This document shows positions 52,495 through 59,989 of a stretch of DNA of 64,000 nt, piece by piece. How positions within the stretch are numbered: position 1 is the stretch's first letter; every line of letters begins with the position of its first letter. Source of the stretch: a virus. Location: positions 1 through 64,000 of IMG/VR virus record IMGVR_UViG_3300045836_000088, one strand, 5' to 3'. Position numbers and translations under genes: made by a program. Under the pieces are notes generated by a model, which was not told the DNA's origin, ran no database searches, and was given only the letters and a program-made list of their open reading frames with translations.

Positions 52495-52971
52495 TTATTT
52501 AATTACGTTCTTAGGAAATATTGTTGGCCTATTGCCATTGAATAGGAAATGTGGATTAATCCAGTAGTAACCTTGCTTATACATTGGCGAGAGGTAATTA
52601 GCTCCTAATAGCTCATCTAATGCTGATTTATAGGTATTGTAAGAGCTTACCTTACTTTCTTCCATATACCTTACCCTGTTAAGCCAAAACCAGTCTTTAT
52701 TTACATCTACCTCATATATCACCCATAGTAACAGATCCTTTGCTCTCGGACTTAACTTCACCATTTCAAGCCTTCTCTTACTATCAGAAAATACCTTACA
52801 GAATGGCGCTCTCTCTAACTCCAGTTCCATAGGCAGCATAATTCCTTCTTTATCCCTTTTCCATGCACCATTAACGGGTATCTTATTGACATCTATCTTC
52901 AGGTTAAACAGGAATGGGTTTGTCCCAATCTTCTTTAAGTCTATATCTGGCTTATTATACTTGTTCCCCAT
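52495..52971 (-). CDS. RepL-like winged-helix replication protein (158 aa)
   Basis: ATG at 52971 (MGNKYNKPDIDLKKIG) preferred over TTG at 52992. A winged-helix body: LSPRAKDLLLWVIYEVD, YNTYKSALDELLGANYL as recognition helix, then YYWINPHFLFNGNR, a motif seen in plasmid RepL-type initiators. First gene of the minus-strand replication operon next to a noncoding repeat-bearing region, which favours an initiator role. Alternative: transcription factor. Confidence 0.55.
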   Translation of the reverse strand: MGNKYNKPDIDLKKIGTNPFLFNLKIDVNKIPVNGAWKRDKEGIMLPMELELERAPFCKVFSDSKRRLEMVKLSPRAKDLLLWVIYEVDVNKDWFWLNRVRYMEESKVSSYNTYKSALDELLGANYLSPMYKQGYYWINPHFLFNGNRPTIFPKNVIK

Positions 52972-52992
52972 TGCGTTAACTAAAATCGTCAA

Positions 52993-53780
52993 TATATTGA
53001 TGCTATTTCAGGTAGTTGATATGCGCATATTTCCAAATAATTGAAACAATTGCATCTCTTACTATCATCTCATTTTATTGATAGTTCTATTCAAAATATT
53101 GATACCTGATTTTCTGCATTTATGAGCTATTAAGCCACTTTTTAAGCCTCTTACGCGCTTACCATCGATTCGGTATCTATATATACTTTATCCATACCCA
53201 CTTAATGCTAGTTGTTTAATTTTTTTAGAAGGTCTATGACTAGGGACTATCCCCCATAACAAACCACCCTACCCATGCAGAACGAAACGCGAATCCACAG
53301 ACCGGGGTGGGCTGAAAAAAGATTTTGCTTTGAGCTATGAAAGATTAATCCGCCTGGCTGAGAAATGAGAACTAAAGCCGGTGTTGAAAGATTTTACTTT
53401 GAGTGATAGTCCTTGCAGGTTAAGTAAGATCGCTCCTTATATCTCCTTAAAACAAGTGTGCTAAAAGAATAGGTTGGTTATAGGAAGGGTTGAGAGAATG
53501 TTTGGTAGGTGGGATAATCCCCCTCGCACCCTTCGGGCGAAAGTAAAACTTTCAATCCTGACAGAGCTATAATAGTCTATTGATTAGTCATGGTTATCAT
53601 AACATAAAGTTATTAAAGGATAGATTCATTAATGCTTAGAAGTTATAAATGTGTGATAGATAAGGTATTGTTTTGATTAGTATTTCCGCTACGCTTCAAT
53701 ATAGCCTCCGGCGGTATGGTATTTTGTTTTAATGTTGTTATTGTTTATGTTGGTGGGAAATTTTAAATTTTAGACGAGTT
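52993..53780. other. Noncoding region, candidate replication origin
   Basis: About 790 bases without a convincing gene. It holds a repeat AAAGATTTTRCTTTGAG at 53318-53334 and 53387-53403 (one mismatch), plus a partial copy near 53337. There is a 6-bp hairpin GAAAGT/ACTTTC at 53539-53553, preceded by a CCC/GGG stem, and a DnaA-box-like TTATCCATA near 53188. It lies just upstream of the initiator-like gene. Origin or structured RNA roles are inferred. Confidence 0.4.
53318..53403 (+). repeat. Iteron-like pair
   Basis: Two 17-nt copies, AAAGATTTTGCTTTGAG (53318-53334) and AAAGATTTTACTTTGAG (53387-53403), starting 69 nt apart. Direct repeats beside an initiator gene may be protein-binding sites. 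Confidence 0.5.
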
Positions 53781-54170
53781 ATGAAAATTAAAAGCCTTGT
53801 ACCTGTAATTGTTTTGTTGCCATTTATTGGATGTAAGAAAGATAGCGGTAATATATCTGCGCCCATCGATATTACTGTAAGTGGGTTGACTGCGAAGACA
53901 TCAATATCTATTACCGCTGTTGATGAGACGGAGAGTAATAAGCAAGTATTACAGGTTACTAATCAGTATGGTAATACTACATACCACACAGCCATTGTTA
54001 GCGCGGGTGATAAAATTAAAATTACTGTAACTGCAAATATGGATGATAATTTACAAGGTGACGGGGATGGCTCGTTTCAGTTTATGTTTAAAGGGCGTTC
54101 TGTTGGTGGTCATAGCGGACAAATAAACAGGGTTGGATTTACGCAAGATGTGACAGCAATTGCCAATTAA
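53781..54170 (+). CDS. Lipoprotein (129 aa)
   Basis: Signal peptide MKIKSLVPVIVLLPFIG with lipobox Cys18, then a mature beta-rich domain with Thr/Val-rich strands (ITVSGLTAKTSISITAV) and a Gly/Asp loop (LQGDGDGSFQFMFKGRSV). It would be lipid-anchored in the periplasm or outer membrane. Forms a two-gene plus-strand cassette with a membrane protein and ends at a strong terminator. A lysogen-expressed surface or superinfection-exclusion factor is plausible. Confidence 0.65.
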   Translation: MKIKSLVPVIVLLPFIGCKKDSGNISAPIDITVSGLTAKTSISITAVDETESNKQVLQVTNQYGNTTYHTAIVSAGDKIKITVTANMDDNLQGDGDGSFQFMFKGRSVGGHSGQINRVGFTQDVTAIAN

Positions 54171-54175
54171 TCATA

Positions 54176-54559
54176 ATGAAAGGGGATTTAAATCTTACAA
54201 TAGCAGGGGTTTTCTTAAAGCTTGTATTACCTGTATGTTTTATACTGAATAATAGTAATTACTATAACATATCATTATACCACTTTATATCTTTATTAGG
54301 GACTTTTTGTTTTTGTATTTCATTTTGGAATGAGATCAAGAGAGAAAATAAATTTTTAATTATTTTATCAATAGTTGGTGTATTGGTTTATCAACCCTTT
54401 TACTCTGTCTTAAAAACAGACACCCTTGCTGGAGATATTATAATAGATAAAATTATCCCTCTCTTTACTATAGCATGGTGTCTGTTGTCGATAATAATAG
54501 ATGCAGCAAGAATAATTAAAGATTACAAAAACCGCGGAAGCCGCACCCGCACCTTGTAA
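54176..54559 (+). CDS. Four-helix membrane protein (127 aa)
   Basis: Hydrophobic segments at about residues 9-25, 32-50, 58-77 and 87-108 predict four membrane helices and a basic cytoplasmic tail (KDYKNRGSRTRTL). Starts 5 nt after the lipoprotein stop and ends 23 nt before a terminator. No family recognised; likely acts with the lipoprotein in the host envelope. Confidence 0.65.
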   Translation: MKGDLNLTIAGVFLKLVLPVCFILNNSNYYNISLYHFISLLGTFCFCISFWNEIKRENKFLIILSIVGVLVYQPFYSVLKTDTLAGDIIIDKIIPLFTIAWCLLSIIIDAARIIKDYKNRGSRTRTL

Positions 54560-54582
54560 GCATTTTCGCTTGTTTTTCTACA

Positions 54583-54605
54583 AAGCCACTATTCGGTAGT
54601 GGCTT
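54583..54605 (+). terminator. Terminator of the envelope cassette
   Basis: AAGCCACTA (54583-54591) and TAGTGGCTT (54597-54605) form a 9-bp stem with a TTCGG loop followed by TTTTT. It isolates the cassette from the early promoter downstream. Confidence 0.9.
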
Positions 54606-54757
54606 TTTTTATTGCCTAAATTTTAGACAAGTCTATTTTATAGAAAATCACCTATTCTATTTAGTTATATACCCAGACTAAATAAGTCTATTCCTATTAG
54701 ATAATCAGCATCCCATATTACTTATAGTTATACCTAACTACATCCCGCCAATCTCAT

Positions 54758-54827
54758 TTTACAAACGTATTGACAAATGTAAAAACATGTGTATATTTGT
54801 TGTGTTGTCTTTACAACTGTAAATAAC
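54758..54827 (+). promoter_or_regulatory. Early operon promoter/operator, copy of the 15.6 kb site
   Basis: Contains TTGAC (54771-54775 side) and TATATTTG (54793-54800). 34 nt (54767-54800) are identical to 15604-15637, and the flanks are partly conserved for about 70 nt. The early operon should therefore respond to the same repressor as the cro-side operon. Confidence 0.7.
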
Positions 54828-55111
54828 AACACCGCTCATTGCTGGTATTGAGCCATAGACCAGAGGCGAGAGATTGAACGCCAAATTTCAATCCGGTTAC
54901 TGTGTCCGATAAACACCTTAAAAAACGAGTGCAGTCTCGGAGGATAACTAAAAGCTGCCGTGAACCTTAAATAGAGTAGTAACGAAACAATCCGGTAAAG
55001 CCTGAAACAAAGCAACGGTAAAAATTAATAGCTAATGTGGCCTATTAATATAATAGACTGTTGCCAGCCAGTAAAGAAACACAGAGCAGCTATTTTAATT
55101 AACTGTCAATA
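54828..55111 (+). ncRNA. Structured 5' leader RNA of early operon
   Basis: About 285 nt between promoter and first gene, without an open frame of note. Predicted stems: GCTCA/TGAGC (54834-54853), GTGT/ACAC (54902-54916), CGAG/CTCG (54926-54939), TTAATAG/CTATTAA (55025-55048). There is also a pseudoknot candidate at 54865-54893. CAATCCGGT occurs twice (54889, 54988). At the 15.6 kb copy the promoter is followed after only a few bases by the same ACTATTAAACA leader end, so this looks like an inserted regulatory element. Confidence 0.55.
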
Positions 55112-55126
55112 AAACTATTAAACACT

Positions 55127-55342
55127 ATGAACTCACCCATATTAACAGTTAGCCAAATAGAAGAAAGAGCGATAACAACCGATATTAAGGCAGATGAATT
55201 TAAAGAAAACCTTTGGTTTTACCTCTGCTATAATAAGAAAGCAGTTAAAAGCCTTGCCAAAGAATTAAACGTATACCCAACATTAGGTAATGTCAATCAA
55301 GGTCTTTTAGATTATTTCTTCGCTCATGTTGGCATGAATTGA
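55127..55342 (+). CDS. Early operon protein (71 aa)
   Basis: First gene after the structured leader, so likely made very early. Small helical protein (MNSPILTVSQIEERAITTDI) with an LCYNKKAVKSLAKELNVY segment that could resemble an HTH helix pair but is not conclusive. Unknown function. Confidence 0.6.
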   Translation: MNSPILTVSQIEERAITTDIKADEFKENLWFYLCYNKKAVKSLAKELNVYPTLGNVNQGLLDYFFAHVGMN

Positions 55343-55385
55343 AATTAACTATTTATATTTATCACCCCAAAAAATAAAACACAAA

Positions 55386-55652
55386 ATGAAAACTACAATT
55401 GCTATTACCGGCCAAATCAATGGAAACTTTGCGCTTAAAAACGCAATTGAAACCTATAATTCAGAAACTAAAAAGGGAATGTTTAATAGTTTCAACATTA
55501 CATTTCCTTCCAAAAAAGAAGCTAAAAAAGCACTTTGGGAAGCGTTTAAGTATTTAAGGAGTGATAAACAAGATGCTGAAGCCTCTATGCTATCATATAG
55601 CAAATATGGCTCACTGAGCTACGACGCCTCAAAAGCCGTTATTTTAGATTAA
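55386..55652 (+). CDS. Hypothetical early protein (88 aa)
   Basis: Small alpha/beta protein (MKTTIAITGQINGNFALKNA) with KKEAKKALWEAFKYLR helix. Similar small proteins are common in Bacteroidota mobile elements. No function assigned; 7 nt before the SANT-repeat gene. Confidence 0.65.
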   Translation: MKTTIAITGQINGNFALKNAIETYNSETKKGMFNSFNITFPSKKEAKKALWEAFKYLRSDKQDAEASMLSYSKYGSLSYDASKAVILD

Positions 55653-55659
55653 TTGTTAT

Positions 55660-56622
55660 ATGGCAACAAGAACACGCTGGACAGACGATCATCGGCAATA
55701 TGTTATTGATAACTATTTTAAACTTCCAGTGGCAGATATAGCTAAGCATTTAGGGAGAACTGAATATAGTATTAGAATATTTGCAAGTCATAATAATTTA
55801 ACTGCTGACAAGCGAGGTAGACCCAGCGGTAAACCTTGGACTGATGAAGAAATTGAAATAGTTAAAAACGTTCAGTTATCAATAAAAGAGGTAGCTAAAG
55901 AAATTAGCCGTACCTATTCCGCAGTTAAAGCTAAAAGGCTATCATTAGGCATAGTTACAGAAAAAAAAGATGTTGACTACTGGAAGCAGGGAGAAGTAGA
56001 TATTTTAAAAAACAATCCTGAACTAACAAATAAAGAGATTGCCGAAATACTAAGACGCACTGAGCAATCAGTACAATTAAAAAGGGCAAGGTTAGGGCTA
56101 AAGGGGCCGTCCGAATTATGGAGTGCAGACGAAATAAAGTATCTTAAAAAATATTATTTCAAGCAATCAAAAAAAGAAATAGCCGATGCTTTAAACAGAT
56201 CAGCAACCGCCGTAATGTCAAAGGCTTATGAATTAGGCATTACTAAAAAAACAGATTATTGGAGCAAGGTAGAAATTCAGATATTAACTGAAAATATACA
56301 GCTGCCAAATATCGAAATATCACGGCTAATAAATAAAACAGCAGATCAAATTGCTTACAAAAAAGCATATCTAAATAGCCGCAAAGGTAATAGGAATAGA
56401 AATGTAACTTTTGAAGAGCTCGAAGATAATGTTCCTCTTGAATACAAGTCAAAAAGCAATAGGTATGCTGATTTACTGGAAGCCATGAATGTAAATCAAT
56501 CATTTGAGTTCCCAACATCTGAAATTCAACATATTCAGGCTGCAAAAAATCTATTCCCTGACAAAATATTTAAGATAAAACCAATAGACGAAACCACAAG
56601 CCGCTTATGGAGACTATATTAA
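55660..56622 (+). CDS. Five-repeat SANT/Myb-like DNA-binding protein (320 aa)
   Basis: Five tandem units of about 45 residues, each with an initial W, an IA or VA turn, a conserved R/K-T/S segment and an L-G or L-x end: about 3-48, 58-99, 106-147, 152-194 and 199-239 (examples KPWTDEEIEIVK, ELWSADEIKYLK). This is a SANT/GcrA-like helix-turn-helix pattern. A distinct C-terminal part (about 245-320) lacks repeats. Probably a DNA-binding regulator of early genes or host DNA. Confidence 0.65.
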   Translation: MATRTRWTDDHRQYVIDNYFKLPVADIAKHLGRTEYSIRIFASHNNLTADKRGRPSGKPWTDEEIEIVKNVQLSIKEVAKEISRTYSAVKAKRLSLGIVTEKKDVDYWKQGEVDILKNNPELTNKEIAEILRRTEQSVQLKRARLGLKGPSELWSADEIKYLKKYYFKQSKKEIADALNRSATAVMSKAYELGITKKTDYWSKVEIQILTENIQLPNIEISRLINKTADQIAYKKAYLNSRKGNRNRNVTFEELEDNVPLEYKSKSNRYADLLEAMNVNQSFEFPTSEIQHIQAAKNLFPDKIFKIKPIDETTSRLWRLY

Positions 56623-56655
56623 ATAAAAAGTAAATCACAACTCAATAACCAATGC

Positions 56656-56683
56656 AGCCCGATTGATTGAAATCTTTCGGGCT
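56656..56683 (+). terminator. Terminator between SANT-repeat gene and ardA
   Basis: AGCCCGA (56656-56662) pairs with TCGGGCT (56677-56683), then TTTTTAT. It may attenuate the early transcript or need antitermination. Confidence 0.75.
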
Positions 56684-56694
56684 TTTTTATTTCT

Positions 56695-56706
56695 AACCGT
56701 CAATAA
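56695..56706 (+). promoter_or_regulatory. Leader motif copy AACCGTCAATAA
   Basis: Plus-strand sense copy in the leader of the ArdA gene (ATG at 56732), immediately after the terminator. Confidence 0.5.
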
Positions 56707-56731
56707 CCAACCACTTAAACAAAACACAATA

Positions 56732-57268
56732 ATGAAAACCTTAACTATTATGGAAACCGCAAAAGTTTATGTAGGAACCTACGCAAAGTATACAAACGGC
56801 TCAATTGCCGGAGAATGGTTAGACCTTTCTGACTATTCAAGCAAAGAAGAATTTCTTGAAGCTTGCGCGGAATTGCACAGCGATGAAGAAGACCCTGAAT
56901 TTATGTTTCAGGACTTTGAAAATATACCTGATGGTTTAATCTGTGAAAGCTGGATAAGTGAGGGCTTTTTTACCTATCAGGAAGTATTAAACGAAATAGA
57001 TAACCCTGAAGCGTTTAAAGTGTTTATTAATCACATGGGTTATGATTTAGCAAAAGAAGACGCTGAAGACCTTAAAGATAGCTTTGAAGATGCTTATTGT
57101 GGCGAATACAATAGCGAATTGGATTATGCCTATGAAATAGCGGACGAAATGATGCCAAGTGACGCGCCTGACTTCTTAACCAGATACTTTGATTACGAAG
57201 CGTTTTGCAGGGACTTGTTTATTAGTGACAATTGGTATGAAGGCGGTTTTGTCTTCCGTAATATTTAA
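56732..57268 (+). CDS. ardA: Antirestriction protein ArdA (178 aa)
   Basis: Starts at ATG 56732. The N-terminal VYVGTYAKYTNGSIAGEWLDL (20 or fewer here shown in parts: VYVGTYAKYTNGS, GEWLDLSDY) and DEEDPEFMFQDFE match ArdA, which mimics B-form DNA with surface acidic residues and blocks type I restriction-modification enzymes. The protein is strongly acidic throughout and of normal length. In the early operon, consistent with protecting incoming DNA. Confidence 0.88.
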   Translation: MKTLTIMETAKVYVGTYAKYTNGSIAGEWLDLSDYSSKEEFLEACAELHSDEEDPEFMFQDFENIPDGLICESWISEGFFTYQEVLNEIDNPEAFKVFINHMGYDLAKEDAEDLKDSFEDAYCGEYNSELDYAYEIADEMMPSDAPDFLTRYFDYEAFCRDLFISDNWYEGGFVFRNI

Positions 57269-57287
57269 TCCACCTCTCCCCCTCTTT

Positions 57288-57318
57288 AAGCCCTTGCAAA
57301 TAAATAAAGTAAGGGCTT
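57288..57318 (+). terminator. Terminator after ardA
   Basis: AAGCCCTT (57288-57295) and AAGGGCTT (57311-57318) pair fully, followed by TTATTATTT on the plus strand. Partial terminator likely, because genes continue downstream. Confidence 0.7.
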
Positions 57319-57342
57319 TTATTATTTAAAACCTTAAACGTT

Positions 57343-57468
57343 ATGATCGCCACCTTTTCAGACGGTACAACCCTAACCCTTATAGGGTATAGTTATCTTA
57401 ATGCTTTAGACTTAGTTAAGTCTGTAGCTAATACTTTTAATTTGCAATTCACATACAAGATAAAGTAG
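57343..57468 (+). CDS. Tiny hypothetical protein (41 aa)
   Basis: ATG at 57343, TAG at 57466-57468; sequence begins MIATFSDGTTLTLIGYSYL. It is beta-strand rich and ends 1 nt before the next start, a coupling that supports reality. Function unknown. Confidence 0.5.
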   Translation: MIATFSDGTTLTLIGYSYLNALDLVKSVANTFNLQFTYKIK

Positions 57469-57469
57469 C

Positions 57470-57733
57470 ATGGAACAACTTGATAAAGGAACATGGGTGA
57501 AGTATCAGTCAAGATACTATTGTATACAATCTAACGGAAAGTCATCAAAAGGTAACTTGGTTTACAATTGTATTGGTTTGGATGAGATTGTAAAAGGCGC
57601 AAACAACTATGCAATACCTCATAGAATAGCGGCAGAACAAGTTATTATTTTGTCCGATACCGAAAAAGCCAAAATCAAAGAATCTTTATTAAATAAAATC
57701 TCATTTATAAACTCATTTATCGGATCATTATGA
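57470..57733 (+). CDS. Hypothetical early protein (87 aa)
   Basis: Mixed alpha/beta protein (MEQLDKGTWVKYQSRYYCIQ) with a helical end (EKAKIKESLLNKISF). Overlaps the next gene by 4 nt. No motif recognised. Confidence 0.6.
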   Translation: MEQLDKGTWVKYQSRYYCIQSNGKSSKGNLVYNCIGLDEIVKGANNYAIPHRIAAEQVIILSDTEKAKIKESLLNKISFINSFIGSL

Positions 57734-58005
57734 AAACCAAAGCAACATCCAATTTAAATTTCGTTCAGGACATGGAAGTAGAATTAACGCTTTCAGAAAA
57801 CAAAGCTAATCTAAAATTCAGCACTGGATTTGAGGCCGAATGTATCTTGTTTAATAGTGTTAATGGAATTGATATCTATACTTATCCTTCAAGGAATGGT
57901 GAAACACACTTCCTGCATGTTAGAAAAGTAGATAATGAGTTGTTCTGCCAAACAGTTCAGACCGGGACAAGTCCAGGCGGTAGCACTTTTAGATTTACTC
58001 TTTAA
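57730..58005 (+). CDS. Hypothetical early protein (91 aa)
   Basis: Beta-rich small protein with ending TGTSPGGSTFRFTL. Translationally coupled to the 87-aa gene. Unknown family. Confidence 0.6.
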   Translation: MKTKATSNLNFVQDMEVELTLSENKANLKFSTGFEAECILFNSVNGIDIYTYPSRNGETHFLHVRKVDNELFCQTVQTGTSPGGSTFRFTL

Positions 58006-58049
58006 TTACAATAACTGTAAATAGTCAGCAAACACAATAAAAATAAGCA

Positions 58050-58247
58050 ATGACAAAGCAAGAAGCTATCGAGGCTATGAGAGCCGGTAAAAAAGTAACT
58101 CATGAATGGTTTACACCCGATGAATGGATGACCATGCAAGGCGGCTTAATTCACTTAGAAGATGGTGTTAAATGTCCTCCTTCTGAATTTTGGAGATGGC
58201 GCACTGACAGTAGCTGGAATGATGGTTATTCACTATATAATAGTTAA
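58050..58247 (+). CDS. Small protein resembling Tad2-like anti-Thoeris family (65 aa)
   Basis: The start MTKQEAIEAMRAGKKVTHEWF follows the pattern of DUF2829/Tad2-type proteins (E-A-x-x-A-x-x-x-GKKV plus aromatic). The central EDGVKCPPSEFWRWRTD is specific to a Bacteroidota form. Tad2 sequesters a signal of the Thoeris defence. Only the N-terminal pattern supports the match, so treat as tentative. Confidence 0.4.
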   Translation: MTKQEAIEAMRAGKKVTHEWFTPDEWMTMQGGLIHLEDGVKCPPSEFWRWRTDSSWNDGYSLYNS

Positions 58248-58271
58248 ACACAATTAAAATAAATAGAAAAA

Positions 58272-58481
58272 ATGGGAACAAATATACTTCGCATAAATCC
58301 TGCTTATCAGGTTAAGCGTACTGTAATGTTTAACGGGACTTCACCAATAGGTAAACCCGTTCAATTAATCAGGGAATCATCAGAAAGGGGTATTTTTTAT
58401 GAAATTATGGTAGATGGCAAATTAAAGGCCGGAGCCACTAATATTAATGATGCTTCTGATTTACTTAAAAAGAGGATTTAA
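58272..58481 (+). CDS. Hypothetical protein (69 aa)
   Basis: Small basic beta protein (MGTNILRINPAYQVKRTVMF) in the early operon with an AAATAGAAAA leader. Ends 3 nt before the next start. No domain recognised. Confidence 0.6.
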   Translation: MGTNILRINPAYQVKRTVMFNGTSPIGKPVQLIRESSERGIFYEIMVDGKLKAGATNINDASDLLKKRI

Positions 58482-58484
58482 AGT

Positions 58485-58697
58485 ATGGCAATAGAGAACA
58501 AGTGGCACGATTCGCCGGAGCTATTAGATAAAATGGACATCGATAGAACTATTGTTTTGTTTGATAATGGTGAAATCAGGCGTTATAACGAAGAATTCCC
58601 ATTTTCTCAGGCAATAGCATTCTTTGAGTTGCCAGAATATAAGCCTGATGATATTAACCCTAATTCATTCGAGGCTCAAGGTTATCCACCTTATTAA
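58485..58697 (+). CDS. Hypothetical acidic protein (70 aa)
   Basis: Acidic small protein (MAIENKWHDSPELLDKMDID) with Pro-rich end (EAQGYPPY). Could interact with nucleic-acid-binding or host proteins; no family recognised. Followed by AACCGTAAATAG leader-like sequence. Confidence 0.6.
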   Translation: MAIENKWHDSPELLDKMDIDRTIVLFDNGEIRRYNEEFPFSQAIAFFELPEYKPDDINPNSFEAQGYPPY

Positions 58698-58752
58698 TCC
58701 CCCTAACCGTAAATAGTTTAGTTTGTTTTAACCCCCAATAAACTAAAACAAT

Positions 58753-58875
58753 ATGGCAAGCATTTACAATTCGTGGATTTCAACAATTCACTACCGAATA
58801 ACAAGTGGTTATACATCACTCTATTATTTATCTTATTATAAGTGTTGGAAGGCAGAAACAGTAACCAGTCTTTAA
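58753..58875 (+). CDS. Tiny hypothetical protein (40 aa)
   Basis: ATG at 58753, TAA at 58873-58875, with an AACTAAAACAAT leader. Sequence MASIYNSWISTIHYRI with a Tyr/Ser-rich middle, perhaps surface-membrane associated. Short; real translation is not certain. Confidence 0.4.
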   Translation: MASIYNSWISTIHYRITSGYTSLYYLSYYKCWKAETVTSL

Positions 58876-58916
58876 CTAAAAATAATTAACCCTATTAACC
58901 AATAAATAGTAAAATA

Positions 58917-59492
58917 ATGAAAATAGAAAACGAGGTTTTTGATAATGTATCGTTTAATGATAGTCAGCTAGTAAAACCAGCTATTTTGGACTGGATATGT
59001 AACAAATTTAATCTTCCTAAATATAACCACTCATTCCGCGATCAATGGATTTATATAGGCATATGGGATAATATACTGTCAGTAAGTCTTGATAAAAGAG
59101 ACGAAAGTCAGGCGCAGCTACTTGAATTAGTACCAAGGGAATATATTGGATGCGATCAGGTTAACACCGGTAAGCGAGTAAACTTGGACAGTCTGTATTT
59201 TCATATCGATAAAGAGTTTGAAATCGAATACCCAGAAATTATAAAAATCACGCTATATCAAAAACATAAGAAAAGGGATGATGACGGCGATATTTTTTAT
59301 ACATATACCCACTTAATTCATTTGAGCGACGGAAGTAAATTACAGCACTATGGATATGAGGGAACGCCAGACCTTAAACTCAATGAAAGTTGGTCTTTAT
59401 TGAAAAATAAGATACAATTTAGACATATATATAAATTACTTCATTTATTCAACAATTTAACCCCCAATAGCCAAATACTTCATTTAAATTAA
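58917..59492 (+). CDS. Hypothetical protein (191 aa)
   Basis: Mixed alpha/beta protein with WIYIGIWDNILSVSLDKRDE and several charged strands. No signal, membrane segment or motif. A-rich leader (AATAAATAGTAAAAT) before its ATG. Unknown. Confidence 0.65.
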   Translation: MKIENEVFDNVSFNDSQLVKPAILDWICNKFNLPKYNHSFRDQWIYIGIWDNILSVSLDKRDESQAQLLELVPREYIGCDQVNTGKRVNLDSLYFHIDKEFEIEYPEIIKITLYQKHKKRDDDGDIFYTYTHLIHLSDGSKLQHYGYEGTPDLKLNESWSLLKNKIQFRHIYKLLHLFNNLTPNSQILHLN

Positions 59493-59553
59493 ATATATAA
59501 CACTTAAACCAAAAATGGATAATAAATCATTAACGCCTGTAATCTAACAACCC

Positions 59554-59826
59554 ATGAAAATAAAAGACCTACCCGAACCAATAAAAAAACGCGCCCTTGA
59601 ATGCCAAAAAGAACAAGGTAATGAGCCTAATGAGGAATTGGAGTTAGCTAATGGCAGAAACCATGGTAATTTTTGGTGGGATGAAACAAAGGAGTGTAGT
59701 ATTTGGGATAAGGTAGATAATGGTAACTTTCACCCATTTTATAATTTTCACAATATGCCAATACTCACCCGTTCCCAAATTGCAGAAAAGTTTGGCATTA
59801 CAGGAGACTTTGAAATTATAGATTAA
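59554..59826 (+). CDS. Hypothetical protein (90 aa)
   Basis: Begins MKIKDLPEPIKKRALECQ, a start seen in several Bacteroidota phage proteins. Contains GNFWWDETKECSIWD and a C-terminal LTRSQIAEKFGITGDF that resembles part of a helix-turn-helix. Function unknown. Confidence 0.6.
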   Translation: MKIKDLPEPIKKRALECQKEQGNEPNEELELANGRNHGNFWWDETKECSIWDKVDNGNFHPFYNFHNMPILTRSQIAEKFGITGDFEIID

Positions 59827-59917
59827 AAGACATTAGGGGCAAAGTTTAACTTAAAATATCTTAAAAAGATCTCCGGTTGAAAAGCCCCGCCGGAATTGTG
59901 ATTAAGGTTTAGGTTGG

Positions 59918-59948
59918 AAGCCGCAGCGTAGCGAGTACAAAGCGGCTT
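59918..59948 (+). terminator. Terminator before RHH-like gene
   Basis: AAGCCGC (59918-59924) pairs with GCGGCTT (59942-59948), followed by TTTTTT. Ends or attenuates the upstream transcript just before a new promoter-like box. Confidence 0.75.
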
Positions 59949-59953
59949 TTTTT

Positions 59954-59961
59954 TACATTTG
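59954..59961 (+). promoter_or_regulatory. Promoter -7 box TACATTTG
   Basis: TACATTTG, identical to the box of the isolated 76-aa gene (41983), 28 nt before the ATG at 59990 and directly after a terminator. No clear -33 element. Confidence 0.45.
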
Positions 59962-59989
59962 CCTTATCCATTCGTTAAACTTACCAAAC

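Noticed and set aside
53781-54559. Toxin-antitoxin pair
   Set aside because: The first protein has a lipoprotein signal and the second four membrane helices; neither resembles an antitoxin or known toxin.
54828-55111. Retron or diversity-generating element RNA
   Set aside because: No reverse transcriptase gene lies in the window, and no template/variable repeat pair was seen.
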